From Streptomyces sp. NBC_01244 (GTDB lineage: Bacteria > Actinomycetota > Actinomycetes > Streptomycetales > Streptomycetaceae), in the NCBI RefSeq assembly GCF_035987325.1, contig NZ_CP108488.1, forward strand, positions 9,424,001-9,488,000: a stretch of 64,000 bases of DNA. Direction: 5' to 3'. Both the position numbers and the translations under genes were made by a program. The notes under the pieces are model-generated. The model saw only the letters and a list, made by a program, of their open reading frames with translations, did not search any database and had not been told where the DNA came from. Positions 29,648 to 38,221 of this stretch are shown one piece after another; the stretch's first letter is position 1, and every line of letters begins with the position of its first letter.

Positions 29648-30819
29648 CACGCCTTCCTTCCCATCGCTCCAGTCGCGAAGTCCCGGACCGCGAGAGCGAC
29701 TCTCTCCACCTCGCCGTCGCTGAGTTCCGCGTAGGCCGGCAGGCACAGTCGGCGAGCGGCGCCCGCCGACCGGCTGGTGACCCTGCTGCGGTACTCCATG
29801 TGCTGGAAGGCAGGCTGGTCCGGGAGCAGATAGGGGTAGACCTGCTCGGTCTCGATGCCACGACCCGCCAGAAATTCGCCGAGCCCGACCGGGTCCGGGC
29901 AGGCCACCGCGAACTTGTAGTAGGCGTGTTGGTACCCGGGCAGCACCTGCGGCGCCGCCACCGGCAGGTCGGCGAAGGCCTCGGAGTAGTGCGAGGCGAT
30001 GGCGGAGCGGCGTGCCAGCCACGCCGGTTGGCGCTCCAGCTCCAGGGCGATCAAGCCGGCGTCGAGCTCCCCGAGCCGGGCCCGGGCGCCCCGGTCGCGG
30101 TGGACGTGCCGCTGACCCCTTTCGCGTCCCATGTCGGTGAGCCGGCGCAGCCGGGTGGCGCGCTCGGCGGAGTCCGTGACGACGGCGCCGCCGTCGGCGA
30201 GGCCGCCGACGCACTTGCCGACCCAGAACGAGAAGCAGCCGAAGTCGCCCCAGGTACCGGCCGCTCGACCGTCGAGGGCCGCACCGGCGGCCTGGGCGCA
30301 GTCCTCCACCACGGCCAGGCCGTGTTCGCGGCCGACGGCCAGGATTTGGGGCATGTCGGCCATGTGGCCGTGCAGATGGACGGCGATCACCGCCCGGGTC
30401 CGAGGGGTGATCGCAGCGCGCAGCGCCTGCGGGCACAGGGTGAGCGAAGGTTCGGCCACATCCACGACCACGGGCACGGCCCCGGCTTCACAGACCGCGA
30501 ACGCCGTCGCGGCGAACGTGGCGGCAGGCAGCACGACTTCGTCCCCGGGCCGCACCCCGGCCACGCGCAGGGCGAGCGTCAAAGCCTGCGTGCAGGAGGT
30601 GGTGGCCACGGCCGCCCCGCCCCAGTGCGCGGCGATCCGCTGCTCCAGGCGCGCGGTCTGCGGCCCGAAGTGGAATGTCCCGGCGTCGATCACCTCGTCG
30701 GCTATTCGATGCACCTCCCGCCGGAGGGCGCGTACCCGGCGGGCATGGCCCTCGGCCGGGATGCTCCAGCTCCGGGACGGCACCGCGGGTGCGGCAAGGG
30801 TGGGTTGAAGGAGCGCCAT
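29647..30819 (-). CDS. DegT/DnrJ/EryC1/StrS-family PLP aminotransferase
   Basis: 390 residues. The pattern matches sugar/aminocyclitol and AHBA-type aminotransferases: ALTLALRVAGVRPGDEVVLPAATFAATA, VVVDVAEPSLTLCP, VIAVHLHGHMADMP, VVEDCAQAAGA, and the PLP-lysine segment GCFSFWVGKCVGGLADGGAVVT. Residues after that (MGRERGQRHVH, then LGELDAGLIALELE) fit as well. ATG 30819 is preceded by GAGGAG; upstream in-frame codons would add 40 residues without a ribosome site. It is the first gene of the operon and probably installs the amine that the ligase then glutamylates. The substrate is unknown. Confidence 0.9.
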   Translation of the reverse strand: MALLQPTLAAPAVPSRSWSIPAEGHARRVRALRREVHRIADEVIDAGTFHFGPQTARLEQRIAAHWGGAAVATTSCTQALTLALRVAGVRPGDEVVLPAATFAATAFAVCEAGAVPVVVDVAEPSLTLCPQALRAAITPRTRAVIAVHLHGHMADMPQILAVGREHGLAVVEDCAQAAGAALDGRAAGTWGDFGCFSFWVGKCVGGLADGGAVVTDSAERATRLRRLTDMGRERGQRHVHRDRGARARLGELDAGLIALELERQPAWLARRSAIASHYSEAFADLPVAAPQVLPGYQHAYYKFAVACPDPVGLGEFLAGRGIETEQVYPYLLPDQPAFQHMEYRSRVTSRSAGAARRLCLPAYAELSDGEVERVALAVRDFATGAMGRKA

Positions 30820-30986
30820 TGGTGACTCCTCATAGCGTCGGGTCGTTGCGAACAGATCGGGTTCCCCGAGCAAACACAGGCCGCGGCTACGTTCTTCGTC
30901 GGCCTCAGCCAGCATCAACTGGCCTGAAAGCGTGCGCAACCGGGAGCGTTCGACCGAACGTGCTGGGCGATGTCCGGCCCGGGCGA

Positions 30987-31006
30987 TGTCCGGCCCGGGC
31001 CGGACA
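30987..31006. repeat. 20-bp perfect palindrome after a 16-bp tandem duplication
   Basis: TGTCCGGCCCGGGCCGGACA is fully self-complementary. It overlaps the second of two tandem copies of GGGCGATGTCCGGCCC (30965-30980 and 30981-30996). It lies about 170 bases upstream of the aminotransferase start and may be an operator for that operon. Confidence 0.55.
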
Positions 31007-31145
31007 CACGGTCACCCGCGGGTGCGGCGCGTTCGGGTGAACCGGTTCCCCCTGACGCCTCGGCGCTCCGTTCCGCGCTGGCAGACAGCAGAAGGGCGGG
31101 AGAGGGGGCGTCAGCAGCCGTACGGCTCCCACCATCAGGCCGTGC

Positions 31146-31275
31146 CGACGATGAACGGAGAACGTGGCCAGGGGTGATGGAAGCCCCCTGGGTGGCCCGA
31201 TCACCGGACCGCGTCCACGATGAACGGGAAGCACGGCCAGGACCCATGCTTGCCCGATCAGCGGAACCACGCTCC
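31146..31275. repeat. Imperfect tandem repeat of about 65 bp
   Basis: Two consecutive blocks share CGATGAACG, then GGCCAGG and GCCCGATCA followed by CGGA. The first runs about 31146-31212 and the second about 31213-31275. They lie in the divergent gap between the aminotransferase operon and the DUF4239 gene. Confidence 0.45.
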
Positions 31276-31301
31276 TCCGAACAGGCCCGGCCTGTTCGGA
31301 G
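31275..31301. promoter_or_regulatory. 27-bp perfect dyad upstream of a DUF4239 gene
   Basis: CTCCGAACAGGCC (31275-31287) and GGCCTGTTCGGAG (31289-31301) are exact reverse complements around a single C. It is 54 bases before the GTG at 31356. With so small a loop, a repressor-binding site is likelier than an RNA hairpin. Confidence 0.55.
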
Positions 31302-31355
31302 CTGCCACCCAGCACATCGGGCAGCGTTCGGTAACTCATCTCCAGGAGGCCACTT

Positions 31356-32165
31356 GTGGCGCTGTGGCTGCTCGACCACCTGAGCACGTTCGCGCTGGCG
31401 CTGCTCATGGTCGGTGCGATCGTGCTCGTTGCCGTGGCGGGCAGCGCGCTCGCCCGCCGCCGGTCTCCCCGCCTGGCCGAGGGCGAGCACAACGAGATGG
31501 TCGGCGTCGTGCTGGGCATGTTCGGCGCGATCTACGGGATCATCCTCGCTTTCGTGGTCGTCACCCTGTGGACCCAGCTGGACCACACCCGGGCCGTGGT
31601 CTCGCAGGAAGCCACCGACATCTCCCCGGTCGTCCGCGACACCCGGTCCTTCCCGCCCGCGGAGCGGGCGCGGATCGACAGGGCGGTGAGCGACTACGTT
31701 CACGCCGTGGTCGAGGTGCAGTGGCCGAAGATGCGTGCCGGCCGGCCGAGTTTCGACATCACCTCCCAACAGGTCGGAGAGATGTACGACGCACTGCAGG
31801 CCTACGATCCGAAGACGGCGCGCGACCAGGCCTTCTACGAGCAAGCCGTCACGCGGCTCAACGACGCGGCCGCCATGCGGCGGGAACGGATCAACATCGC
31901 CACGATCGAGCTGCCGGTGCTGCTCCAGGTCCTGGTCTACGGCGGCGCGCTGGTCATCATCCTGCTGACCTCCCTCTACGGCCTGCGAAGCCTGAAGATG
32001 CAATTCCTCTTCGTGGCGAGCGTCGCCGGACTGATCGGCTTCAGCCTGCTCCTGGTCCTGGTCCTCGACCGGCCCTTCGTAGGCGATCTCACCGTGAGCC
32101 CCGAGCCGTTCAAGGAGTCGTCCTTGTCCCCGTTCTGGCCACAGGACCGGGCCGGCCCACCGTGA
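31356..32165 (+). CDS. DUF4239 (bestrophin-like) membrane protein
   Basis: 269 residues with hydrophobic segments near the N-terminus (FALALLMVGAIVLVAVAGSAL and VGVVLGMFGAIYGIILAFVVVTLW) and near the C-terminus (LLQVLVYGGALVIILLTSLYG and FLFVASVAGLIGFSLLLVLVLDRPF). The central soluble part (VSQEATDISPVVRDTRSFPP) and the LDRPF ending identify DUF4239. It is more diverged from the other copies here than they are from one another. AGGAGG lies 6 bases before GTG 31356. It stands alone on the plus strand behind a perfect dyad. No function is established for the family. Confidence 0.85.
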   Translation: MALWLLDHLSTFALALLMVGAIVLVAVAGSALARRRSPRLAEGEHNEMVGVVLGMFGAIYGIILAFVVVTLWTQLDHTRAVVSQEATDISPVVRDTRSFPPAERARIDRAVSDYVHAVVEVQWPKMRAGRPSFDITSQQVGEMYDALQAYDPKTARDQAFYEQAVTRLNDAAAMRRERINIATIELPVLLQVLVYGGALVIILLTSLYGLRSLKMQFLFVASVAGLIGFSLLLVLVLDRPFVGDLTVSPEPFKESSLSPFWPQDRAGPP

Positions 32166-32379
32166 CGCCGCGGTCACCGGTCCCCCGACCAGCCCCGGAC
32201 GACCTCGCCTCCGCCCGTCCCCGCCACCGGCCGCGGTCGTGGCGCTGTCACCGAGCACGGCGCCCAACTGGACCTGTGCACGTTCGAAGCGGCCACAATT
32301 TTGGAAATGGGGCCGCGGACTGTTGCTTGCCGAGCACGGCTTCCGGATGGGCGAGCTGGCCAAACCTGGCCTGCCCGTC
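32166..32379. other. Gap without recognisable gene
   Basis: Open frames on both strands between the DUF4239 stop and the fragment at 32380-32567 are compositional. I see no clear terminator stem. Confidence 0.4.
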
Positions 32380-32567
32380 CTACGGCTGGATCCAGCCGAG
32401 CCCGCCGCGTCCCACGTGAAAGGGGTGCCGTCGTAGGGGTCGAGTCCGGCCCTGCGCAGGAACTCCAAGACGTCGTGCAGATCGCGGGCGCGTCCGAGGC
32501 CCACCCCGTCGACGCAGATGCGACCCCGGCCCGTCCGTGTCAGCGGGACCGGGCCCGCGGCGGGCAT
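32380..32567 (-). pseudogene. Possible N-terminal gene fragment, unrecognised
   Basis: From ATG 32567 the frame reads like protein for about 58 residues (GRICVDGVGLGRARDLHDVL, FLRRAGLDPYDGTPFTWD) and then becomes low-information sequence. It looks like the start of a gene whose remainder has been lost. It lies eight bases after the stop of the broken DUF4239 copy on the same strand. Confidence 0.35.
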
Positions 32568-32575
32568 GGGTGTGC

Positions 32576-32900
32576 TCAGGCGGTCTTGCGCTTGCCCTGC
32601 TCATCGCAGGGCAGCTCTGAGACGGGGTGGTTGGTGGTGAAGTCGCGGATGGCCTGGCGTTCGGCTTCGGTGATCGCTGTGGGCTCGACGTTGATGATGC
32701 CGCCGAAGGGGCGGTCGACGTCCCGGATGATGCATAGGGCCGTGGTGAGCAGTGCGGTGATCACGATGAGCGTGATGAGCTGGCCGCGGTTGTCGCGGCG
32801 GGGCAGACTGATACCGAGGGCCACCACGGTGATGGCCAGGGTGGCGAGCAGGAACCACAGGATCGCGGAGGGAATGCTGGCGCTGGCCTGGGTGAGGCGC
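32576..32900 (-). pseudogene. Truncated DUF4239 gene (3' half only)
   Basis: The last 105 or so codons of a DUF4239 gene remain (SIPSAILWFLLATLAITVVA, then ALCIIRDVDRPFGGIINVEP and TNHPVSELPCDEQG). They are nearly identical in layout and residues to the end of the intact gene at 35565-36365, so the two are recent paralogues. The resemblance stops abruptly near 32900, just before an IS256-type transposase remnant, so an IS event or recombination removed the 5' half. Confidence 0.75.
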
Positions 32901-32964
32901 CGGAGGACATGGCGGTGGGAGTGACCCAGGCCATCGCCGTGAACGTGGCACCGGGCCGGTGCAG

Positions 32965-33308
32965 GCCGCAGTAAGGAGACCGAGTTCTGCGAGGAATGGG
33001 GCCAGAAGTACCCGGCAATCGTGCGGTTGTGGGAGAACGCCTGGGCCGAGTTCGTCCCGTTCCTGCGGTTCGACGCCGACCGCCGGATCGTCTGCACGAC
33101 GAACGCGATCGAGTCCGTCAACGCGAGGATCCGCCGGGCGGTCCGCGCCCGCGGCCACTTCCCCTCCGAGCACGCCGCCCTGAAGTGCGTCTACCTCGCA
33201 GTGATGTCCCTCGACCCGACCGGAGCCGGCCGCAAACGCTGGACCACCCGCTGGAAGCGATCCCTCCAAGCCTTCGACATCGCCTTCGACGGACGCCTCA
33301 TCAACTGA
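32965..33308 (+). pseudogene. IS256 (mutator)-family transposase, 3' remnant
   Basis: Translation from about 32970 gives EFCEEWGQKYPAIVRLWENA, then FVPFLRFDADRRIVCTTNAI, ESVNARIRRAVRARGHFP and ALKCVYLAVMSLDPTG, with a stop at 33308. This is the conserved C-terminus of IS256-type transposases, including the Glu of the DDE triad in NAIESVN. The N-terminal two thirds are missing. The less GC-rich bases 33309-33345 after the stop probably hold the right end of the element. Confidence 0.8.
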
Positions 33309-33443
33309 CCTACAAACCAACCCAGTTAAACCCAAAACTTTACAGACCCGCGCCCAGCACGCGCATGGCTGGCGGCCATGGGCGTGCCTGTTCCCAGGGG
33401 CGCCGGGCCGGGGCCGGAGGCCCTGCCCGGGTGTCGCTCTGTG

Positions 33444-34217
33444 TCAGTCGATGGTTTCCTTGGCTTCCGCCGTCACCTGGGCGATGTCGGGGTAGGGCCG
33501 CGGGTAGGGCGTGCCGATGCCGAAGCCGGATGCCATGACGTCGGCGAAGGCAGCGGCGATGCGGATCTCGCCGTTGGGGTTGGGGTGGGTGCCGTCCCAG
33601 GTGTGCTTGGCGGCAACGAACTCGGCGGCCGTCTCCGCGATGTACAGCGGGGACTGTTCGGTGGAGAGTTCCTTGACCACGGTGCGCAGCCGTTCGTTGG
33701 CCCCGGCCACCTTCAGTGCGAACTCGGGTTCCTGGACGGCGCGGGTGGTCTCCAGGACGGTGCCGAAGGCGGCGGCGAGGCGAGCGTTGCCGCGGCGGGC
33801 GTTGGTGATGAACTCGCGCAGGTTCGTCTCGAACTTGGGCGGGTCGGCGTCGTACCAGACGAGGTCGTTGATGCCGAGGAGGACCAGCAGGTAGTCGGGC
33901 TTGTGTTCGGCGACCTTGGCCTCGATCTCCTCCTTCTCACTCACGTAGGGGCGGCCCCACTGGGCGTCGTGGTCGGTGTCGAACTCGGGATCGGCGTAGG
34001 TGTGGTCCCCGTCCCCGACTTCCTGGGTACGGATGTTGTCGAGGGTGTTCTTCGGGCCGACCAGGTCGAGCTCGACGTGCTGGGCGCGCAGGTGCTTCCA
34101 GAGGCGGTAGCGCCAGGTCCAGTCGCCGCTGCTGCCGTGGCTGATGGAGTCGCCGACGATCATGATCGGGATTTCGCGGCCGGAGCTCGGAGCGTCTGTC
34201 GGTGAGAGTTCGGACAT
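33444..34217 (-). CDS. SGNH/GDSL-family hydrolase
   Basis: 257 residues with no signal peptide. The blocks of SGNH esterases are present: block I MIVGDSISHGSSGDW (Ser nucleophile), block III LLVLLGINDLVWYD (Asn), and block V TWDGTHPNPNGEIRIA (Asp and His). It may deacylate a small ester or carbohydrate; the substrate is unknown. ATG 34217 is chosen because GAGGTG lies upstream and the conserved fold begins soon after; longer in-frame starts would add about 40 residues of unlikely sequence. The gene diverges from the methyltransferase gene. Confidence 0.87.
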   Translation of the reverse strand: MSELSPTDAPSSGREIPIMIVGDSISHGSSGDWTWRYRLWKHLRAQHVELDLVGPKNTLDNIRTQEVGDGDHTYADPEFDTDHDAQWGRPYVSEKEEIEAKVAEHKPDYLLVLLGINDLVWYDADPPKFETNLREFITNARRGNARLAAAFGTVLETTRAVQEPEFALKVAGANERLRTVVKELSTEQSPLYIAETAAEFVAAKHTWDGTHPNPNGEIRIAAAFADVMASGFGIGTPYPRPYPDIAQVTAEAKETID

Positions 34218-34488
34218 CGGGGTGGCACCTCTTCGCGTGATGTTGGACAAGGGTGTGTCGCCTGTACAACTCCTGCGGTCACCGGGCGGCACGGGCTGTC
34301 CACCGGAAGAGGAATCTCTCCCAGCCTCACGGGACATGGGACCCTTTGGCAGCTCGGGCCGCCTGGCCGGCTTCGCGCAGCCGGTGCATTCGTGCGCCGC
34401 CGGGTGCGCCTGTGGCCGGTGGCGGATCCTGGGCAGGGTGGGGACGCGTGTGGCCGGTGGCGGCCGGAGTGATGCGCGAGGGGGGCGT
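34218..34488. other. Divergent spacer between SGNH hydrolase and methyltransferase
   Basis: About 270 bases that must hold both promoters. Frames are open towards the methyltransferase, but codons before GTG 34489 do not look like protein. I see no clear operator. Confidence 0.4.
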
Positions 34489-35247
34489 GTGGTGGAAGAG
34501 CGTTTACAGAATCTGCTGTACCGGAATCCGGAGCTCTACGACCAGGTCTACGGTGGCAGTCACCACCAGGATGTCCTGCTGTGTGAGCGTGCCGTCGACC
34601 GCCATCTGGGCGGCATGCCGGCTTCGCTGCTGGATGTCGGCTGCGGTACGGGTGAGGACGTCGCCTACTTCACGGCCCGGGGTGTGGATGCGGTGGGCGT
34701 GGATCTGCAGCCGCGGATGCTGGAACACGCGGCCCGGAAGTTTCCTCACGCCGTGTTCATCGAGGCGGACATGCGCCACCTGCAGCTGGACCGCTGTTTT
34801 GAGGCGATCGTCAGCTTCGGGTACGCGGTCTCCAACCTCCACAGCGACCGTGACGTCACCGCCGCCCTGGACTCCCTGGCCCGGCACGCCCGTCCGGGAA
34901 CACTGCTGCTCCTGGAGGCGCTCACCTTCCAGCCCGAGATGCCGGTCGCGCTCCCGACACGGTTCACCATCGAGACGGCCGCCCTGCACGCGACGGCGGA
35001 GGCCGACTACGAGGTCGATCCCGTCAGCCGCCTCCTGCACCGCCGACGTGTTTGGCGCGACGAGGCGGGGGAGCCTGCGGCGGAGGACTTCGCCCGCTTC
35101 AGGATGTTCTCGCCCGAGGAGGCCGGGCGCCTGCTGGGAGCGGCGGGCTTCGAACTTCTGGAACTCCATGACCGTCACTCCCCGGACGCCGAGGGCCTGT
35201 CCAGCGGGATCATGGTGACGACCAGCCGGTACACCGGCATCCGGTAA
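34489..35247 (+). CDS. SAM-dependent class I methyltransferase
   Basis: 252 residues. Motif I is SLLDVGCGTGEDVAYF, followed by the acidic strand VDAVGVDLQPRML and motif II-like AIVSFGYAVSNLHSD. The N-terminus (LLYRNPELYDQVYGG) resembles dTDP-sugar or small-molecule methyltransferases. The start is placed at GTG 34489 with GAGGGGG upstream; GTG 34492 is equally possible. The substrate is unknown. The nearest same-strand genes are the terpene cyclase and phosphatase 1.5 kb downstream, with a minus-strand DUF4239 gene between. Confidence 0.83.
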   Translation: MVEERLQNLLYRNPELYDQVYGGSHHQDVLLCERAVDRHLGGMPASLLDVGCGTGEDVAYFTARGVDAVGVDLQPRMLEHAARKFPHAVFIEADMRHLQLDRCFEAIVSFGYAVSNLHSDRDVTAALDSLARHARPGTLLLLEALTFQPEMPVALPTRFTIETAALHATAEADYEVDPVSRLLHRRRVWRDEAGEPAAEDFARFRMFSPEEAGRLLGAAGFELLELHDRHSPDAEGLSSGIMVTTSRYTGIR

Positions 35248-35564
35248 CGACAGCGGGCCTGCCGGCTCGCCACGATGCATCGTCCGCACACGCACCAGAA
35301 GACCGGCTGAGCCCGGTGCCGGCCCGGTGCCGGCCCGGCGCCGCCCGTGGCCCGCCGCCGCCCAGCGTTGGCGTCTCCCGGGGGACTGGCCGCTCCCGCT
35401 CGCTCATGGTGGAGTCGGCCCTCCCCGTTCGGGTGGCCCCGGCGCGGCAGGGAATGCCTTTCACATGCAGGCACCCTGTGGACCTCTGACGGTAGGAGTC
35501 CGGGGTTGGTGCTGCGGCAGAAGGCTGAAGGGGCTGTTGCATGGGGTGGGGGCTTGTTCGTGTG
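35248..35564. other. Convergent gap, no gene seen
   Basis: About 315 bases between the methyltransferase stop and the DUF4239 stop. It includes short GC-rich iterations (GGTGCCGGCCC-like) near 35314-35341. No stem with a T-run is evident. Confidence 0.4.
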
Positions 35565-36365
35565 TTAGGTGGTGCGGCGGTTTCCGTGGTCGTCGCAGGG
35601 CAGTTCGGCGGCTGGGTGGTTGGTGGTGAAGTCGCGGGTTGCCTGCCGTTCGGCCTCGCTGATCGCCGTCGGTTGCACGTCGATGATGCCGCCGTAGGGG
35701 CGGTCGACGTCCCGGATGATGCACAGTGCTGTGGTCAGCAGCGCGGTGATCACGACGAGGGTGATCAGTTGGCCGCGGTTGTTGCGGCGGGGCAGGCAGA
35801 TGCCGAGCGCGATGACGGTGATGACCAGGGTGGCGAGCAGGAACCAGAGGATCGCGCTGGGGATGCTGGCGGTGGCCTGGGTGAGGCGCTCCTCGCGTTC
35901 TTCCGAGCGTTTGTTGTCCGCGGTCACCATCATGCCGAAGACCGGCTTGCCTTCCAGCTCACGGAAGACCCGGCGGAAGTCGGTGGACCAGACGCTGGGC
36001 GCCGGCGAGCCGTTGCCATCGGCCATGGCGGGCCATTCCTGGACGCGGACGGCGCGCGCGTAGCAGACGGCGTCCGCCTGAACCTCGGTCCGCTGCGCGG
36101 CGGGTGCGTATTCGGCGGACTCGACGAGCTGGTCGAGCGCGCGGGCCTCACCGCGGGATGCGGTCTCGGCCTTGCCGTAGGAGCCGTTGGCGGTGACCAG
36201 GACGAAGGCGAGCAGGAGCACGGTCAGCGTCAGCAAGGGCCCGACCAGGTCTTTCACCGCCATGCCGGTGTCGTCGTCCTCGGTCAGGAGCCGGGGGCGC
36301 AGGTAGCGGTTGGCGGCAAGGCCGGCGAGCAGGGCCAGTGCGGCGACGACGATGACGAGGGTCAC
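35565..36365 (-). CDS. DUF4239 (bestrophin-like) membrane protein
   Basis: 266 residues with hydrophobic segments TLVIVVAALALLAGLAANRY, LLTLTVLLLAFVLVTANGSYG, IPSAILWFLLATLVITVIAL and LITLVVITALLTTALCIIRDVDRPYG. The architecture is the same as at 25003-25860 (YGKAETASRGEARALDQL and SVWSTDFRRVFRELE match there too), so these two are clear paralogues. The GTG at 36365 is favoured because GGAGG lies 9 bases upstream; an ATG at 36425 has no ribosome site. The truncated copy at 32576-32900 is closest to this gene. Confidence 0.85.
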   Translation of the reverse strand: MTLVIVVAALALLAGLAANRYLRPRLLTEDDDTGMAVKDLVGPLLTLTVLLLAFVLVTANGSYGKAETASRGEARALDQLVESAEYAPAAQRTEVQADAVCYARAVRVQEWPAMADGNGSPAPSVWSTDFRRVFRELEGKPVFGMMVTADNKRSEEREERLTQATASIPSAILWFLLATLVITVIALGICLPRRNNRGQLITLVVITALLTTALCIIRDVDRPYGGIIDVQPTAISEAERQATRDFTTNHPAAELPCDDHGNRRTT

Positions 36366-36674
36366 GGGCGGATGCCTCCGAGGGGCGGCTTGGGGATTCC
36401 GGGTACGGGCAGGCGTCGCGATCATGGCTGGCCGGGTGAGGCGACCGGAACAGCGGAAACGTCTCGTCGCCCCCGCACGGGGGACACCCTTGCGCCAGCA
36501 GGAGCAGCCGCATCGGCGCTACGGCGGTACGGAGAGACCGGATCGTGTACGCCGTCGGGGAACGTGTCGTTTCGTACGGCGGGCCCGGGGGCAGCATCGC
36601 CCGGTGCAGAAAAAGATCTTCGCGAACCACGGTGACACAGCGGGCATGAGATCCGCCGGAGTGCTGGCCGACGA

Positions 36675-36709
36675 GCGGGTACCGGGTACCGGGTACCCGG
36701 CCCGCTCCG
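36675..36709. promoter_or_regulatory. Iterated GGGTACC motif upstream of the terpene cyclase gene
   Basis: CGGGTAC occurs three times in a row, each overlapping the palindrome GGGTACC, and the group is bracketed by GAGCGGG and CCCGCTC. It is 15-45 bases before the cyclase start. It could be an operator covering the promoter. Confidence 0.45.
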
Positions 36710-36721
36710 GCCGCTACCGCG

Positions 36722-38221
36722 GTGATGGTGGAGGCCGGACGTTGTCTGGGCAGGGCGGTGGAGTTCGCCCTCGGGATCCAGGCCGGTGACGGCGCCTGGT
36801 CTGTCCCCTCCGAGCCACGCATCCTGGAGAACGCCGTCGTGGCCGGCTCCCTGGCCGGGCTGGAGCGGGCGCGGCCCGCGCGGGAGAGGGCGCTGCGGTG
36901 GCTCGAAGGCGCCTGCCCGCAGCAGCACGACCCGTTCGCGGCCGCCGCCGACCAGTGGCTCGCCGCCCTGCACCGCACGCATGACCTCACGGCGTTCAGC
37001 CCGGGGGTTTCACCGGGAGGGCCACATGCCCGGCGGGCGCTGTACCTCGACACCCTGGGCTGTGCGGTCGGCGCCCCCGGGGCCGATCCGCACCGATTGC
37101 TCCGCCAGGCCAGAGCCGCGCTCGGGCCCGATCGCGGGCGGCGGATCAAACCGTGGCAGCGGGCCATGCTCCTCGCCTTCGAGGCCATCGCGGGTGTCGC
37201 TCTGGGCATGCCGCTGCCCCACCACACCCTTCAGGAGTGGGAGCGGGCGCAGTCACCGGACGGCTCGTTCTACGGGATGCCGCTGGTGACGGGGATGCTG
37301 CACCTCGCCCTGACCCGGACGGCCCCGGACCACCACATGACCAGGCGGTGCAGAGAGGGCTTGCTCGCGGCCCAACAACCCGACGGCACATGGCGGTTCC
37401 TCGTCAGTGACGTGTGGGACACCGGCCTGATGGTCCGCGCGCTGCGTGGGCACGCCCGCTTTGGCGCGGTCGCCCTCCCCGCCGCTCTGGACTTCCTCGC
37501 CTCGGCGCAGAAGCAGGACGGCGGCTGGGCCTGCGCGGCTGCGCTCGACTCCGACAACGACACCACCGGCAACACCCTGCTCGCACTGGCCGGAACCGAC
37601 CGGGCGGACCAAACCCTCAATGCCGCCGCCCGCTACGCGCGCAGGCACCAGACACCCGAAGGCCTGTGGACCACCTGGCATTCCAGCGACGACACCCCGG
37701 CCCCCGACGTGGTCGCCCACATGGCCGCCGGCATCCGCGCGGCCGCGCTGCCCGGAGTCGACCTCGCCCCCGCCCGCCGCTGGCTGGCCTCACACGCCAC
37801 CGTCGAAGGCTGGACCTCGGACTGGTACCTCCCGCCGGCCTACGGCGCCGCCGAAATCGGGCCGGCGCTCGCCCCGCACCCCGTCAGCCGCACCGCCACG
37901 CCGGGGCTCCTGGCCTCCCAGCGGGCCGACGGCGGCTGGTCCCGGATCCCGGGCGAGCCCTACTCCAGCCCGACGGCCACCGGCCTTGCCCTCACCGCCC
38001 TCACCTCCGGCGGACTCGGCCCGCAGGACACCGCCGTCGCGCGCGGGCTGCGCTTCCTCATCGACTCCCAGAACCCCGAAGGTAGCTGGACCGACCGCCC
38101 GGTCATGTACGGCCCCAGGCCCTTCCTCACCGTCACCACCACTCAGGTCCACGCCCTGGCCGCCCGCGGACTCCGTGACGCGCTGACCGCCGCCCCACAC
38201 CGTGACGGAGCCCGCCCGTGA
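36722..38221 (+). CDS. Class II (protonation-type) terpene cyclase with DxDTT motif, drimenyl-diphosphate-synthase-like
   Basis: 499 residues built of alpha-barrel repeats of the squalene-hopene/class II diterpene cyclase type. QW-like motifs recur (QSPDGSFYG, QQPDGTWRF, QKQDGGWAC, QRADGGWSRI, QNPEGSWTD). The acid motif is DSDNDTTGN at about residues 276-284, which contains D-N-D-T-T, i.e. DxDTT rather than the DxDD of hopene or copalyl cyclases. To my knowledge DxDTT marks bacterial drimenyl-type sesquiterpene cyclases acting on farnesyl diphosphate. There is no class I DDxxD motif. It is coupled by GTGA to a HAD phosphatase gene. The start (GTG 36722 or ATG 36725) has no clear ribosome site. 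The product is predicted, not proven. Confidence 0.8.
   Translation: MMVEAGRCLGRAVEFALGIQAGDGAWSVPSEPRILENAVVAGSLAGLERARPARERALRWLEGACPQQHDPFAAAADQWLAALHRTHDLTAFSPGVSPGGPHARRALYLDTLGCAVGAPGADPHRLLRQARAALGPDRGRRIKPWQRAMLLAFEAIAGVALGMPLPHHTLQEWERAQSPDGSFYGMPLVTGMLHLALTRTAPDHHMTRRCREGLLAAQQPDGTWRFLVSDVWDTGLMVRALRGHARFGAVALPAALDFLASAQKQDGGWACAAALDSDNDTTGNTLLALAGTDRADQTLNAAARYARRHQTPEGLWTTWHSSDDTPAPDVVAHMAAGIRAAALPGVDLAPARRWLASHATVEGWTSDWYLPPAYGAAEIGPALAPHPVSRTATPGLLASQRADGGWSRIPGEPYSSPTATGLALTALTSGGLGPQDTAVARGLRFLIDSQNPEGSWTDRPVMYGPRPFLTVTTTQVHALAARGLRDALTAAPHRDGARP

Noticed and set aside
30915..32567. 550-codon minus-strand frame opposite the DUF4239 gene
   Set aside because: Only the first ~58 codons look like protein; the rest is the shadow of the plus-strand membrane protein gene.
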